The notes below the pieces were generated by a model. The model made no database searches. It worked only from the letters and a program-made list of their open reading frames with translations, and was not told the DNA's origin. A program made the position numbers and the translations under genes. Positions 23,976 to 31,750 of a stretch of 50,778 nt of DNA are shown here, in pieces. Position 1 is the stretch's first letter. Each line of letters begins with the position of its first letter. The DNA comes from Candidatus Sulfopaludibacter sp. SbA3 (GTDB taxonomy: Bacteria; Pseudomonadota; Alphaproteobacteria; Caulobacterales; Hyphomonadaceae), in contig CAMDAC010000022.1 in NCBI GenBank assembly GCA_945888325.1, positions 1-50,778 of the forward strand, written 5' to 3'.

Positions 23976-25477
23976 GGGATGTTCACCTCAGGATCGATGT
24001 CGACGGTCGCAAAGGCCGGGGCGAGAAAGTCTCCGATCGGATCAACCGCAAAGAACAGCACGAAGCAGAGCGCGGCCGTGAAAAGCGGTGCCGCGACGGT
24101 GAGCCAGGGTGCCCCGCCCGGACGCTTGAATTCCTTCGGCGGTTTCGATCCCGGCGGCGGCATCAGCGCGAGGATGGGGATCGGCAACAGGTAGGCAATG
24201 TTGAGCAGCGAGGAGATGATCAGTACGAACGGCACCCAGCCGGTGCCGCGGTCGATGGCGCCCTGCATCAGTTCGTATTTCGGCCAGTCACCGGCGAGCG
24301 GCGGGATGCCGATGATCGACAGGGCGGCGATGAAGAAGGCGATGAACACGAGCGGCATCTTCCGCCCGAGACCCTTCATGTCGGAAATGTTGGTGAGGCC
24401 GGTGGCGACGTAGATGGCACCGGCGCACATGAAAAGCGTCATCTTGGCGACGGCGTGCGCGGCGATCTGCAGCGAGCCTCCGAGCACCCCTGCGCGGTCA
24501 GCAAGCATGGCGCCGAGGGTGACATAGGCGAGCTGTGCGATGGTGGAGTAAGCGAGACGGGCCTTGAGATTGTCTTTCGTCATCGCGATCAGTGAAGCGA
24601 CAATGATCGTGATACAGGCGACGTCCATGATGAACTCGCGCGAGGGCGTGGCCTGCAGGAGTTCGTCACCAAAGATGTAGATCGAGATTTTCATCACCGC
24701 AAACACGCCGGCCTTCACGACGGCCACGGCGTGCAGCAGCGCCGAGACGGGAGTCGGCGCGACCATCGCGTTGGGGAGCCAGAAGTGAAACGGCATCAGC
24801 GCCGCCTTGCCGACGCCGAAAACGAAAAGCAGCAACAGCGCACTGGAGACGACCGGCGAGATGTCGACACTGGCCAGCAGGCCGCCATCGACGAAGTCGA
24901 GGTTCTGGCCGGCGAGCGAACTGGTCCACATCACGGCAGTGAGCAAGAAGCCGATGGACGTGCCGAGCAGCGTGAGCAGGTAGATGCGCGCGCCGCGCCG
25001 GGCCGCCGCGTCGCCCTTGTGCGCGACGAGCGGATAGGTCGACAGCGTGAGGACTTCGTAAAAGACAAAGAGCGTGAACAGGTTGCCCGACATGGCGACA
25101 CCCATGGCGCCGCAGATGGCGAGGGCGAAGCAGATATAGAAACGCGTCTGGTTGCGCTCGCGGTTCCCGCGCATGTAGCCGATGGAGTAGAACGAGTTGA
25201 CGATCCAGAGGCCGCTGGCGACGACGGCAAACAGCGCGCCGAGCGGCTCGAGCTTGAAGGCGAGAGCGAGGCCGGGGATCGCTTCTCCGACATACAGTTC
25301 CGGACGGGCGCCGGACGAGACAAGCATCGTCAGCTGCACGACGACGGCGAACAGGGCAATCGAGCCAATGATCGTGACGCCTTCACGCAGGTTCGGGAAC
25401 TTCCCGAACGCGGCAATGCCGGCTGCAATGACGAGCGGCAGGATAAGGGCTGCAGCAATCAGCATGTCCGGTGTCAT
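23972..25477 (-). CDS. Proton-conducting antiporter subunit, second MrpD-like copy (D2)
   Basis: This 501-residue polytopic protein of the NuoL/M/N-MrpD superfamily keeps Glu141 in NLFTLFVFYE and Lys224 in FGVGKAALMPFHFWLP, then TPVSALLHAVAVVKAGVF with the central-axis Lys; this last motif is closer to NuoM/NuoL than to MrpD. It should contribute one proton-translocating channel to the complex in the inner membrane. Its start and stop overlap the neighbouring genes by 4 bases each, giving translational coupling. Confidence 0.9.
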   Translation of the reverse strand: MTPDMLIAAALILPLVIAAGIAAFGKFPNLREGVTIIGSIALFAVVVQLTMLVSSGARPELYVGEAIPGLALAFKLEPLGALFAVVASGLWIVNSFYSIGYMRGNRERNQTRFYICFALAICGAMGVAMSGNLFTLFVFYEVLTLSTYPLVAHKGDAAARRGARIYLLTLLGTSIGFLLTAVMWTSSLAGQNLDFVDGGLLASVDISPVVSSALLLLFVFGVGKAALMPFHFWLPNAMVAPTPVSALLHAVAVVKAGVFAVMKISIYIFGDELLQATPSREFIMDVACITIIVASLIAMTKDNLKARLAYSTIAQLAYVTLGAMLADRAGVLGGSLQIAAHAVAKMTLFMCAGAIYVATGLTNISDMKGLGRKMPLVFIAFFIAALSIIGIPPLAGDWPKYELMQGAIDRGTGWVPFVLIISSLLNIAYLLPIPILALMPPPGSKPPKEFKRPGGAPWLTVAAPLFTAALCFVLFFAVDPIGDFLAPAFATVDIDPEVNIP

Positions 25478-27006
25478 TGGAGGGCCTCCAGACCGAGGGC
25501 CGCAGCCGCGCCATCATTGGCAAGGCCAACCGGGAAACTGGCATCGATGCCGAAATAGATGTTGGCGAGCGCCAGTATCCAGAGCGGCACCAACACGATC
25601 AGCGGCGCCTCCTTGCGGGGCTTGCCGGGATTGGCCGGTGCCTCGAAGAAGATAGCCTGCAGCAGGCGCCCGACATACAACACGGCCAGGAAACTCGAGA
25701 AGACGACGAACAGAACCGCCCACCACCAGCCATGATCGAACAGGGCGTAGCCGAGCTGCAGTTTCGACATGAAGCCCGCCGTCAGCGGCACGCCGATGAG
25801 CGACAGGCCGGCGATGGCGAAGGCTGACATCGTGAAGGGAGCGCTGCGGCCGAGACCCGCAAAGTCCCGGACCGTGGTGCCCTTGTAGGTCAGGCAGACA
25901 CCGGCCAGCGCCATGAAGAGCGCGCCCTTCATCAGGGAGTGGTTGAACAGGTGCAGCAGCCCCGCCGACACGCCCGCCGCGTTAGCAATGGAAATACCAA
26001 GGATCATGTAGCCGACCTGCGCCACGGACGAGTAGGCGAGCATGCGGCGCACGTCTGTCTGGAACACGGCCTGGAAGGAGCAGATGACCATTGCGGCGAT
26101 GCCGAGCGGTGCGAGCACCCAGGTGAAGATGGCCTGTTCGAAGGAGTAGTCCAGGTTGAAGATCGTGAACAGCCAGCGAATCAGCGCGTAGAGGGCAACC
26201 TTTGTGGCGGTCGCAGCGAGAAACATCGTCACGAAGCTCGGGCTGTAAGAATAGGCGTTCGGTAGCCACTGGTGCAGCGGCCACATGGCCGCCTTGAGAC
26301 CAAGGCCGACGACGATGAATGCAAACCCGACCTGAACGGATCGGTTGCCCGCCAGTGCGGGAAGCTGCGCTGCCATCTCGGCCATGTTGAGCGTACCAGT
26401 GGCCGCGTACAGGAAGCCCACGCCGATAATGTAGAAACTGGCCGCGATCGTGCCCATGATCAGATAGTCGAACGCTGCAGGCAGTGCCCGCCGGTCGTTT
26501 CGTGCCCCCATGGCGACAAGCACATAGGTCGACAGTGAACTGATCTCGAGGAAGACGAAGAGGTTGAATGCATCGCCGGTGGCTGCAACGCCGCAAAGCC
26601 CGGCAAAGCAGAGCAGGAAGGCACACAGGAACAGGGAGATCTTCTGCTTTTCGACATCGGCAAGGATCGTGGGCCAGGCGAAAACGGTGGCGAGGAACGC
26701 CATGCCGGAGACGATCAGAAGGATCATCGCGTTCAGGGCGTCGACGCGGAACTCGATCCCGATGAGATACCAGTTACCGATCCAGTATTCGATGATTCCG
26801 CCCGGTGTCGATTGCACGATGCCAAGCGTCAGGATGGCAAAATAGGACGATGCGGCGGTCGCCAGCAGGGCCAGGAACCACGCGAGACGTGCGCTGGGGC
26901 TCAGCGCCAGGATCGGCGCCATGACAAGCGGCACGACCACGATAAGCACGGCCGCATGACGGATCGCCCAGTCCGGCGCAGAGGTAAGCAAGAGTTCGAG
27001 GATCAC
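25474..27006 (-). CDS. mnhD: Monovalent cation/H+ antiporter subunit D (D1)
   Basis: This 510-residue polytopic protein directly follows mnhC and is the positional MrpD/MbhH equivalent. Channel residues are Glu154 in FNLFVFLE and Lys238 in VGLGLKAAMWPLHQWLP; PNAYSYSPSFVTMFLAATATKVALYALIRW matches MrpD and holds another conserved Lys. It overlaps mnhC by 4 bases. MrpD with MrpA forms the proton path of Na+/H+ antiporters of the CPA3 class. Here it is one of three homologues in the same operon. Confidence 0.93.
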   Translation of the reverse strand: MILELLLTSAPDWAIRHAAVLIVVVPLVMAPILALSPSARLAWFLALLATAASSYFAILTLGIVQSTPGGIIEYWIGNWYLIGIEFRVDALNAMILLIVSGMAFLATVFAWPTILADVEKQKISLFLCAFLLCFAGLCGVAATGDAFNLFVFLEISSLSTYVLVAMGARNDRRALPAAFDYLIMGTIAASFYIIGVGFLYAATGTLNMAEMAAQLPALAGNRSVQVGFAFIVVGLGLKAAMWPLHQWLPNAYSYSPSFVTMFLAATATKVALYALIRWLFTIFNLDYSFEQAIFTWVLAPLGIAAMVICSFQAVFQTDVRRMLAYSSVAQVGYMILGISIANAAGVSAGLLHLFNHSLMKGALFMALAGVCLTYKGTTVRDFAGLGRSAPFTMSAFAIAGLSLIGVPLTAGFMSKLQLGYALFDHGWWWAVLFVVFSSFLAVLYVGRLLQAIFFEAPANPGKPRKEAPLIVLVPLWILALANIYFGIDASFPVGLANDGAAAALGLEALQ

Positions 27007-27500
27007 GCCGCAGCCTCATTCAGGTCTTTTTCGGCTTGGGCTTCCTGGGCAATCGCTGCCTCGATGTCCATTGCACGGATGTCATCAGCTTCGATCGTGC
27101 CGTAGGCTTCCCGGATACGGACGATCAGTGCGAGACCGACCGACAGCGTGGCGACGCCGACAACGATGGCCGTCAGCATGAGAACGTGCGGAAGAGGGTT
27201 CGAATAGGTGTGGACGAGGTCGGCGAAGCGCTCGCTGCCGGCAGCGGCAAGGTGCGCCTCTGCCCCCTCCGCTGCGTGGCTGCCATAGTGGCTCGTCATG
27301 TCTGCCTTCAGCAATATGGGTGCCGTGCCGCCGGTGATCTTGCCGAGGGTGACGTAGAAGAGGCAGATCGTCGTCATGAACAGTGACAGGCCGACCAGCC
27401 GCTTGATCAGGTTCTCTGCCGAGAACGCGATGAAGAGGCCGATCATCATCAGGCCGATGATGGCCCAATAGCCCGCGCGGTCGAGAATGAACTCCCACAT
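27003..27500 (-). CDS. mnhC: Cation/H+ antiporter subunit C (NuoK-like)
   Basis: This protein of about 165 residues is homologous to NuoK/MrpC, with three transmembrane helices. It is longer than usual (MrpC is commonly 110-120 residues) because of an insertion between helices 2 and 3 (about 55-95, containing HAAEGAEAHLAAAGSE) and a charged C-terminal tail. PHVLMLTAIVVGVATLSVGLAL is the typical third helix. The frame opens at 27542, but the ATG at 27500 starts the first conserved helix (MWEFILDRAGYW) and lies just after the mnhB stop. It couples the large D subunits to the rest of the membrane arm. Confidence 0.88.
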   Translation of the reverse strand: MWEFILDRAGYWAIIGLMMIGLFIAFSAENLIKRLVGLSLFMTTICLFYVTLGKITGGTAPILLKADMTSHYGSHAAEGAEAHLAAAGSERFADLVHTYSNPLPHVLMLTAIVVGVATLSVGLALIVRIREAYGTIEADDIRAMDIEAAIAQEAQAEKDLNEAAA

Positions 27501-27501
27501 G

Positions 27502-27954
27502 CTACCAGTCCTCGTCGCGGATTTCGGCCACGCGTCCGGCAAGCGCGTAGAAAATGGTGCTCAACCCGCCGGAGACCGCGAACAGGACGCCGAGTTCGAT
27601 GATGATGATGCCGGCATGTTGTCCGTCATGACCACCCGGCGGCTCGAAGAACAGGGCCTGATACTCAAGGTAAGCCCCACCATTCAGCATCGCCCAGACG
27701 CCTACGCCGGCATAGACCAACACCCCGACAGCCGACAGCCCGCGCGTGAACCAGGGGGGCACGGCCCGCATAGTGGCCGTCAGGCCGAACACCAGCGAGT
27801 GCAGGATCAACGCTACCGCAAGCACGACCCCCGCCTGGAAAGCGCCTCCGGCCCCCACCTCGCCGTGGAACTGCACGTAAAACGCGTAGATCAGGATCAG
27901 CGGTATCAGGCACTTTGCAACGACGCGCAGTATTATGTGGTGGTCACCCTTCAT
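27502..27954 (-). CDS. mnhB: Cation/H+ antiporter subunit B
   Basis: This 150-residue membrane protein matches the MnhB domain: VVAKCLIPLILIYAFYVQFH, then GAGGAFQAGVVLAVALIL, the family signature with the GGGFQAG-like loop, and a C-terminal IIELGVLFAVSGGLSTIFYAL. It has four transmembrane helices. In Mbh complexes the equivalent subunit is MbhF. Its start overlaps the MrpA-C gene by 4 bases and its stop is one base before mnhC. Confidence 0.93.
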   Translation of the reverse strand: MKGDHHIILRVVAKCLIPLILIYAFYVQFHGEVGAGGAFQAGVVLAVALILHSLVFGLTATMRAVPPWFTRGLSAVGVLVYAGVGVWAMLNGGAYLEYQALFFEPPGGHDGQHAGIIIIELGVLFAVSGGLSTIFYALAGRVAEIRDEDW

Positions 27955-28583
27955 GTCGCATCCCCGTCCCTGGGCACAGATGGCGGACGAGTTTCGGGTT
28001 GCGGGCTGCGGCGAAGGGTTTCGGCCAGCGATCGCTCGCCGAAACCGAGCAGCAGCGCCACCGCGAGCCCTGCAGTGAAGACCACGGCGGTTTCGCCGAG
28101 CGTGTCGAAGCCACGATAGCTTGCGAGCACAGAGGTAACGACGTTCGGTACACCCGTATCGTACCAGTTGACCTCAAGAAAGGTCAGCCCAACCCCCGCA
28201 TTCGCCGGGGACGAGGGATCGCCGAGCGCCGGCAGATCGATCGTCGCGTAGATCAGCATCACGCCGACAGCCAGGCAGACGATGAACGGGCCGAGGCGCG
28301 AGAACGGTTTTTCGGGTTTGGCCGTGCGCGCGGTAAGCAGCATCGCGCCGAGCAGGACGGCAGTCGACATCCCCGCCCCGACGGCCGCCTCGGTGAAGCC
28401 CACATCGACCGCGTCGACAAGGATGTACCAGGCGGCGGAGACCAGCGAGTAAACGCCCGACAGCATCACGATTGCAAACAGGCTGCGCAGCCGCGCGATC
28501 GCAATTGCCACGACGAACAGGATGGCAAGCAGAAGGATGTTGATGAGGGCGGTCCCGGTTCCGCCAAGCACGGCATCGGTCAA
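27951..28583 (-). CDS. MrpA C-terminal-type subunit (DUF4040 plus MbhE domain)
   Basis: This 210-residue protein carries what is normally the C-terminal end of MrpA. Residues about 20-85 form the DUF4040/MbhD domain (FAIVMLSGVYSLVSAAWYIL, then FTEAAVGAG with its conserved Glu). Residues about 95-190 form the MbhE-like domain (FIVCLAVGVMLIYATIDLP and YRGFDTLGETAVVF). In archaeal Mbh these are separate genes mbhD and mbhE; here they are fused, and the large N-terminal half of MrpA is absent. It overlaps mnhG and mnhB by 4 bases each. This layout marks the operon as Mbh-ordered rather than a classical seven-gene Mrp. Confidence 0.88.
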   Translation of the reverse strand: MTDAVLGGTGTALINILLLAILFVVAIAIARLRSLFAIVMLSGVYSLVSAAWYILVDAVDVGFTEAAVGAGMSTAVLLGAMLLTARTAKPEKPFSRLGPFIVCLAVGVMLIYATIDLPALGDPSSPANAGVGLTFLEVNWYDTGVPNVVTSVLASYRGFDTLGETAVVFTAGLAVALLLGFGERSLAETLRRSPQPETRPPSVPRDGDAT

Positions 28584-28960
28584 TGGGCGCCCTCCTCTTC
28601 ATCTTCATGTCCGCGGTTCGCCATGGGACCGATCTTCGGTTGCAGGCCCGCGGTGTGGGCAGCGTTGACGAGCGCATGTGAGGCGGTTGCGCTGGTCAGC
28701 AGCAGGAAGCCCAGGATGCAGAACAGCTTCACGACCACGATCCAGCTGGGCGCCATCAGGACCATGCCGACCAGCACAAGGCCGGCGCCCGACGTGTCAG
28801 TAATGCTGGCCGCATGCACCCGGGTGTAGAAATCCGGAAAGCGCAGGACGCCGATGGTGCCTATGATGCACAGTATGGCGCCGGACAGGCAGGCTGCCCC
28901 GCCAAGCGGAAAGCGCACGGTATCCCAAACATTGGCGAGCAGGGCGAACAGTTCGGCCAT
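28580..28960 (-). CDS. mnhG: Cation/H+ antiporter subunit G
   Basis: This 126-residue protein has three transmembrane helices and the MnhG/PhaG signature: GIIGVLRFPDFYTRVHA-type sequence (here GTIGVLRFPDFYTRVHAASI) and LLLTSATASHALVNAAH. A charged tail ends GHEDEEEGAH. It overlaps mnhF by one base and the MrpA-C gene by 4. It corresponds to MbhC. Confidence 0.93.
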   Translation of the reverse strand: MAELFALLANVWDTVRFPLGGAACLSGAILCIIGTIGVLRFPDFYTRVHAASITDTSGAGLVLVGMVLMAPSWIVVVKLFCILGFLLLTSATASHALVNAAHTAGLQPKIGPMANRGHEDEEEGAH

Positions 28961-29262
28961 CAGCTGCCACCTCTGTTCGAGATACCGTCTGCGCGGCGCG
29001 CGAGCGCTACCTGGAAGGAGCGGTAGCGGAAGAATTTGAGGATCGCGATGGTCGAGACGAAGTTGATCAGGGTGTAGAGGATCGCAATGTCCAGAAAGTC
29101 AGGACGGCCCATCACGAAGCCGAGCAAGCCGAGAAGCAAAACAGTCTTTGTACCGAAGGAATTGACTGCCAGCACGCGGTCATAAAGTGTCGGCCCGAGA
29201 AGGGCGCGCACGAGCAGGAGACACATCCCGGCAAGGACGGCGAAGAGGGCGGCAAGTGTCAT
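28960..29262 (-). CDS. mnhF: Cation/H+ antiporter subunit F
   Basis: This 100-residue protein has three transmembrane helices and the MnhF motif RALLGPTLYDRVLAVNSFGTKT, in which the PTLYDRVLA segment is diagnostic. It ends in a basic tail. It overlaps mnhE by 4 bases and corresponds to MbhB. It is cytoplasmic-membrane located and part of the EFG ion-exchange module. Confidence 0.93.
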   Translation of the reverse strand: MTLAALFAVLAGMCLLLVRALLGPTLYDRVLAVNSFGTKTVLLLGLLGFVMGRPDFLDIAILYTLINFVSTIAILKFFRYRSFQVALARRADGISNRGGS

Positions 29263-29747
29263 GCGCGTTTCTCTGCCGGGTCGGCCGCGCGGGCACAGCG
29301 GCGGTCCATCTCGAGGAACGCTTCAGGCACGGTGTTGGCTTCATACAGACCGTGTACCAGCAGCTTGTCGCCCTCGATCTCGACCGTGACAGTACCGGGC
29401 GTCAGCGTGATGGAATTTGCAAACGTAACCTTCGCAAGATCCGACTTGCAGACCGTCCTGATCTTCACCAGCGCGGGATGGATATCGAGATCTGCGCGCA
29501 GGCAGGCCTTGATGATCACCCAATTGGACTTGATCACTTCCCAGGTCAGCCAGGGATAGTAGGCGAGCCAGCCGAAGAGACGGACATAAGGCGCGCCTTC
29601 CCGGTCGATCAGCTTCATGCGCGCGCAGGCGAACAGCGTGACCGCGATGGACAGCGCTGCAAAACCGAGCATCAGCGGCTTGTAATAGCCGGAGTTGCCC
29701 ATCCAGAACGCGAGGATCGCGAAGAAAATTCCGAGTAAGTAGGCCAA
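29259..29747 (-). CDS. mnhE: Cation/H+ antiporter subunit E (first gene of the operon)
   Basis: This 162-residue protein has two N-terminal transmembrane helices and a soluble C-terminal domain with the MnhE signature SDLAKVTFANSITLTPGTVTVEIEGDKLLVHGL. Upstream codons are closed by a stop at 29766-29768, and the only start giving the full helix is a TTG at 29747, preceded by GGGGGC. A TTG start on the lead gene may keep operon expression low. The gene corresponds to MbhA. A 91-base gap separates it from the DUF2336 gene on the same strand and must hold any operon promoter. Confidence 0.9.
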   Translation of the reverse strand: MAYLLGIFFAILAFWMGNSGYYKPLMLGFAALSIAVTLFACARMKLIDREGAPYVRLFGWLAYYPWLTWEVIKSNWVIIKACLRADLDIHPALVKIRTVCKSDLAKVTFANSITLTPGTVTVEIEGDKLLVHGLYEANTVPEAFLEMDRRCARAADPAEKRA

Positions 29748-29787
29748 AGCGCCCCCGTTCCTGGATCAGTCCCGATGGTGAGTGCCT

Positions 29788-29799
29788 GACCTAAAGGTC
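29788..29799. promoter_or_regulatory. Short palindrome upstream of the antiporter operon
   Basis: GACCT-AA-AGGTC lies 41 bases upstream of the mnhE TTG start in the only intergenic gap before the operon. It could be an operator. No matching regulator is recognised. Confidence 0.3.
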
Positions 29800-29838
29800 T
29801 GAGCCGGGATTGAAAAGCCTGTTTTGGCGCAGTGCGGC

Positions 29839-31041
29839 CTAATTTCCGAAAACGAGACGCGCGGTGCGCTGGGATGTCGAATATTCGACCTCTTCATTGG
29901 CCGGGGTGCCCATGTCCTGGGCCTGGCGCAGGCCGCCCGGCGAGTAGGCCGATGACAGCGACCAGTTCCAGTACCGAAGCGTCGTCTGGGCCTTGGCGAC
30001 CGACAAAACTTCGTAGGTTTCGGCGACGTTGGCGAACACCGGATTGAGCTGTCCGGGCGCGTCTTCGATGGGGCGGCGCAGCGCGGTCCACATCATCCGC
30101 ACATATTCGCGCTTCAGACCGGTTGATTTGCACAAGACCGCGATGCCCTCGCCGCCCGGATCGGAAAGGATCTTGGCGGCGGTGACAGGCTTGATACCGG
30201 CGAGGTAGCCGATTTCCTGCACGAGTTCCCCGTCGATGGCGCTGGCGGCGGCTGCGGCGACGGCGCCTTCGAGGCTGTCATAGGGGCTGCGTTCGATGGC
30301 GCCGCGGTTGCGCTGGCGCCGTTCGATCAATTGCAGGGCCTTGCGGGTGACCGCGTCGGACCAGCCCTCGGCGGCCGCCATTTCAAAGACATCCCGGCAG
30401 ATCGCGATCATTTCGGAGCGTTCCGACGCATGGCGTGTCAGTATTTTGCGGCGGGTCGCGCTGTCGGCCCACCAGAACATCGCCATGGCATGCGAGGCGC
30501 GCAGTTCGATCCGTTCGGCGAGCACGGGGCACAGGGACGGCTCTTGCCGCGACAAGGCGATCAGGCGATCAAACGTCGCTTCCGCCAGCGGCGCGTTCCG
30601 GTTCGCCAGCACTTCGCGCACGATATGCGGTTCGCCAACCTGCACGAGGCTGGCGGTGACCGAGACACAGAGGTTGCGGCGGCGCGCAATCACGGAGCGG
30701 TGCTCGGCGGTGCTGTTCTGGACGATCTCGACGAGGTCGCAGGCATCGAACGCGTCGCTTTCCTCCAGCAATGGCCGGGCCACCGTGAAAGAGCACTGGG
30801 CGAGATAGCGCAGGACGCGGCGCGGCGCGTCGCGGCAGACCGCAAGGCGCGAGGCGCAGAGATAGCGTTCGCGGTCGGTGACGTGCAGCAGCATGTCGAG
30901 CAGGATGTCGCCCGCCATCGCCCGGTCCTGCGGCGGGATGCGTGATCCCGGCATGGCGACGACGTCGATCAGGCGCCGTACCATCGCATCCTGAGCCGCG
31001 CTTTGCGGCTTGGGCGCAGAGGATTGAGACGTTTCGCTCAT
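29839..31041 (-). CDS. DUF2336 domain-containing protein
   Basis: This 400-residue cytoplasmic protein is helical throughout, consistent with the HEAT-like DUF2336 family found mainly in alphaproteobacteria. Typical features are paired helices such as VREVLANRNAPLAEATFDRLIALS and IDGELVQEIGYLAGIKPVTAAKILSDPGGEGIAVLCKSTGLKREYV; the last segment is the most conserved part. The C-terminal 80 residues look disordered and polar. Its function is unknown; Caulobacter DUF2336 proteins have been linked to cell-cycle or motility control. It reads toward the antiporter operon. Confidence 0.82.
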   Translation of the reverse strand: MSETSQSSAPKPQSAAQDAMVRRLIDVVAMPGSRIPPQDRAMAGDILLDMLLHVTDRERYLCASRLAVCRDAPRRVLRYLAQCSFTVARPLLEESDAFDACDLVEIVQNSTAEHRSVIARRRNLCVSVTASLVQVGEPHIVREVLANRNAPLAEATFDRLIALSRQEPSLCPVLAERIELRASHAMAMFWWADSATRRKILTRHASERSEMIAICRDVFEMAAAEGWSDAVTRKALQLIERRQRNRGAIERSPYDSLEGAVAAAAASAIDGELVQEIGYLAGIKPVTAAKILSDPGGEGIAVLCKSTGLKREYVRMMWTALRRPIEDAPGQLNPVFANVAETYEVLSVAKAQTTLRYWNWSLSSAYSPGGLRQAQDMGTPANEEVEYSTSQRTARLVFGN

Positions 31042-31131
31042 GTGGACAGGCCCGCCGTAACTGACGGAATCTCGCAGCCAACAGTTAACGAGACGTGGAC
31101 CCGTCTTAATTTCTGGGTGTTTTTGTGCCGG

Positions 31132-31581
31132 TCAGAACCGGTTCCGGCTTCCGGGATGCACCACCAGAAGGAGCAAGGCGAGGGCGAGGAAGATCACGTA
31201 GACGAGAAAATGGGTTCCCCCGTCGGTGCCGCCTTCCGGCAGGGCGATCTCCCGGTCCATCCAGGGCGACAGGTGGAGCGCCACGCCGGCGCCGAGGATA
31301 ATGACGGACAGGGCCGCCCCGAACCGGCGGCTCAGCGGAATCAGCAGCATCGGCGCTACAAGCAGCTCGATGATGGCCGATACAAACCGTCCGGCCGGCT
31401 CGAAAATGGTGACGCCCGATCCTTCAGCGAGGGCCGCAAACAGCAGGTTTTCGCCCGGCGCATCATACAGTTTCACGTAGCCCGGCACGGGATCCGGCCA
31501 GGGGTGAAGCGTGACGTGTACAAAGAAAACAGCAAGGCCGATGGCCAGCAGCCAGCTGGCAGCCAGACGAAATGTGCTCAT
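31132..31581 (-). CDS. DoxX-like four-helix membrane protein
   Basis: This 149-residue protein has four hydrophobic helices (about 5-25, 55-78, 82-102 and 122-142) and resembles DoxX-like or short quinol-associated membrane proteins, though no diagnostic motif was seen. The ribosome-binding region lies inside a 15-base palindrome (CGAGGAG-G-CTCCTCG on the minus strand, 31583-31597) that would mask it in the mRNA. It is divergent from the MFS gene. No function is inferred. Confidence 0.6.
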   Translation of the reverse strand: MSTFRLAASWLLAIGLAVFFVHVTLHPWPDPVPGYVKLYDAPGENLLFAALAEGSGVTIFEPAGRFVSAIIELLVAPMLLIPLSRRFGAALSVIILGAGVALHLSPWMDREIALPEGGTDGGTHFLVYVIFLALALLLLVVHPGSRNRF

Positions 31582-31750
31582 GCGAGGAGCCTCCTCGGAC
31601 GCCCATGCCGATACTGAAGCCTAGCGGCAGGCCCGTTCCAGCGCAACCACAAGGGTAGTTCACGCACTCTTACCCCAACGGGGGCGTGGCCCCTTTCCTT
31701 GGCGGGCCGGCCTACCTATTGTCCCGCCGCATTGGCGGGAGCGTACCTTG

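Noticed and set aside
21790-29747. A complex I (nuo) operon
   Set aside because: MnhE, MnhF, MnhG and MnhB are present, and no NuoB/C/D/E/F/G/H/I redox or quinone-site subunits are found.
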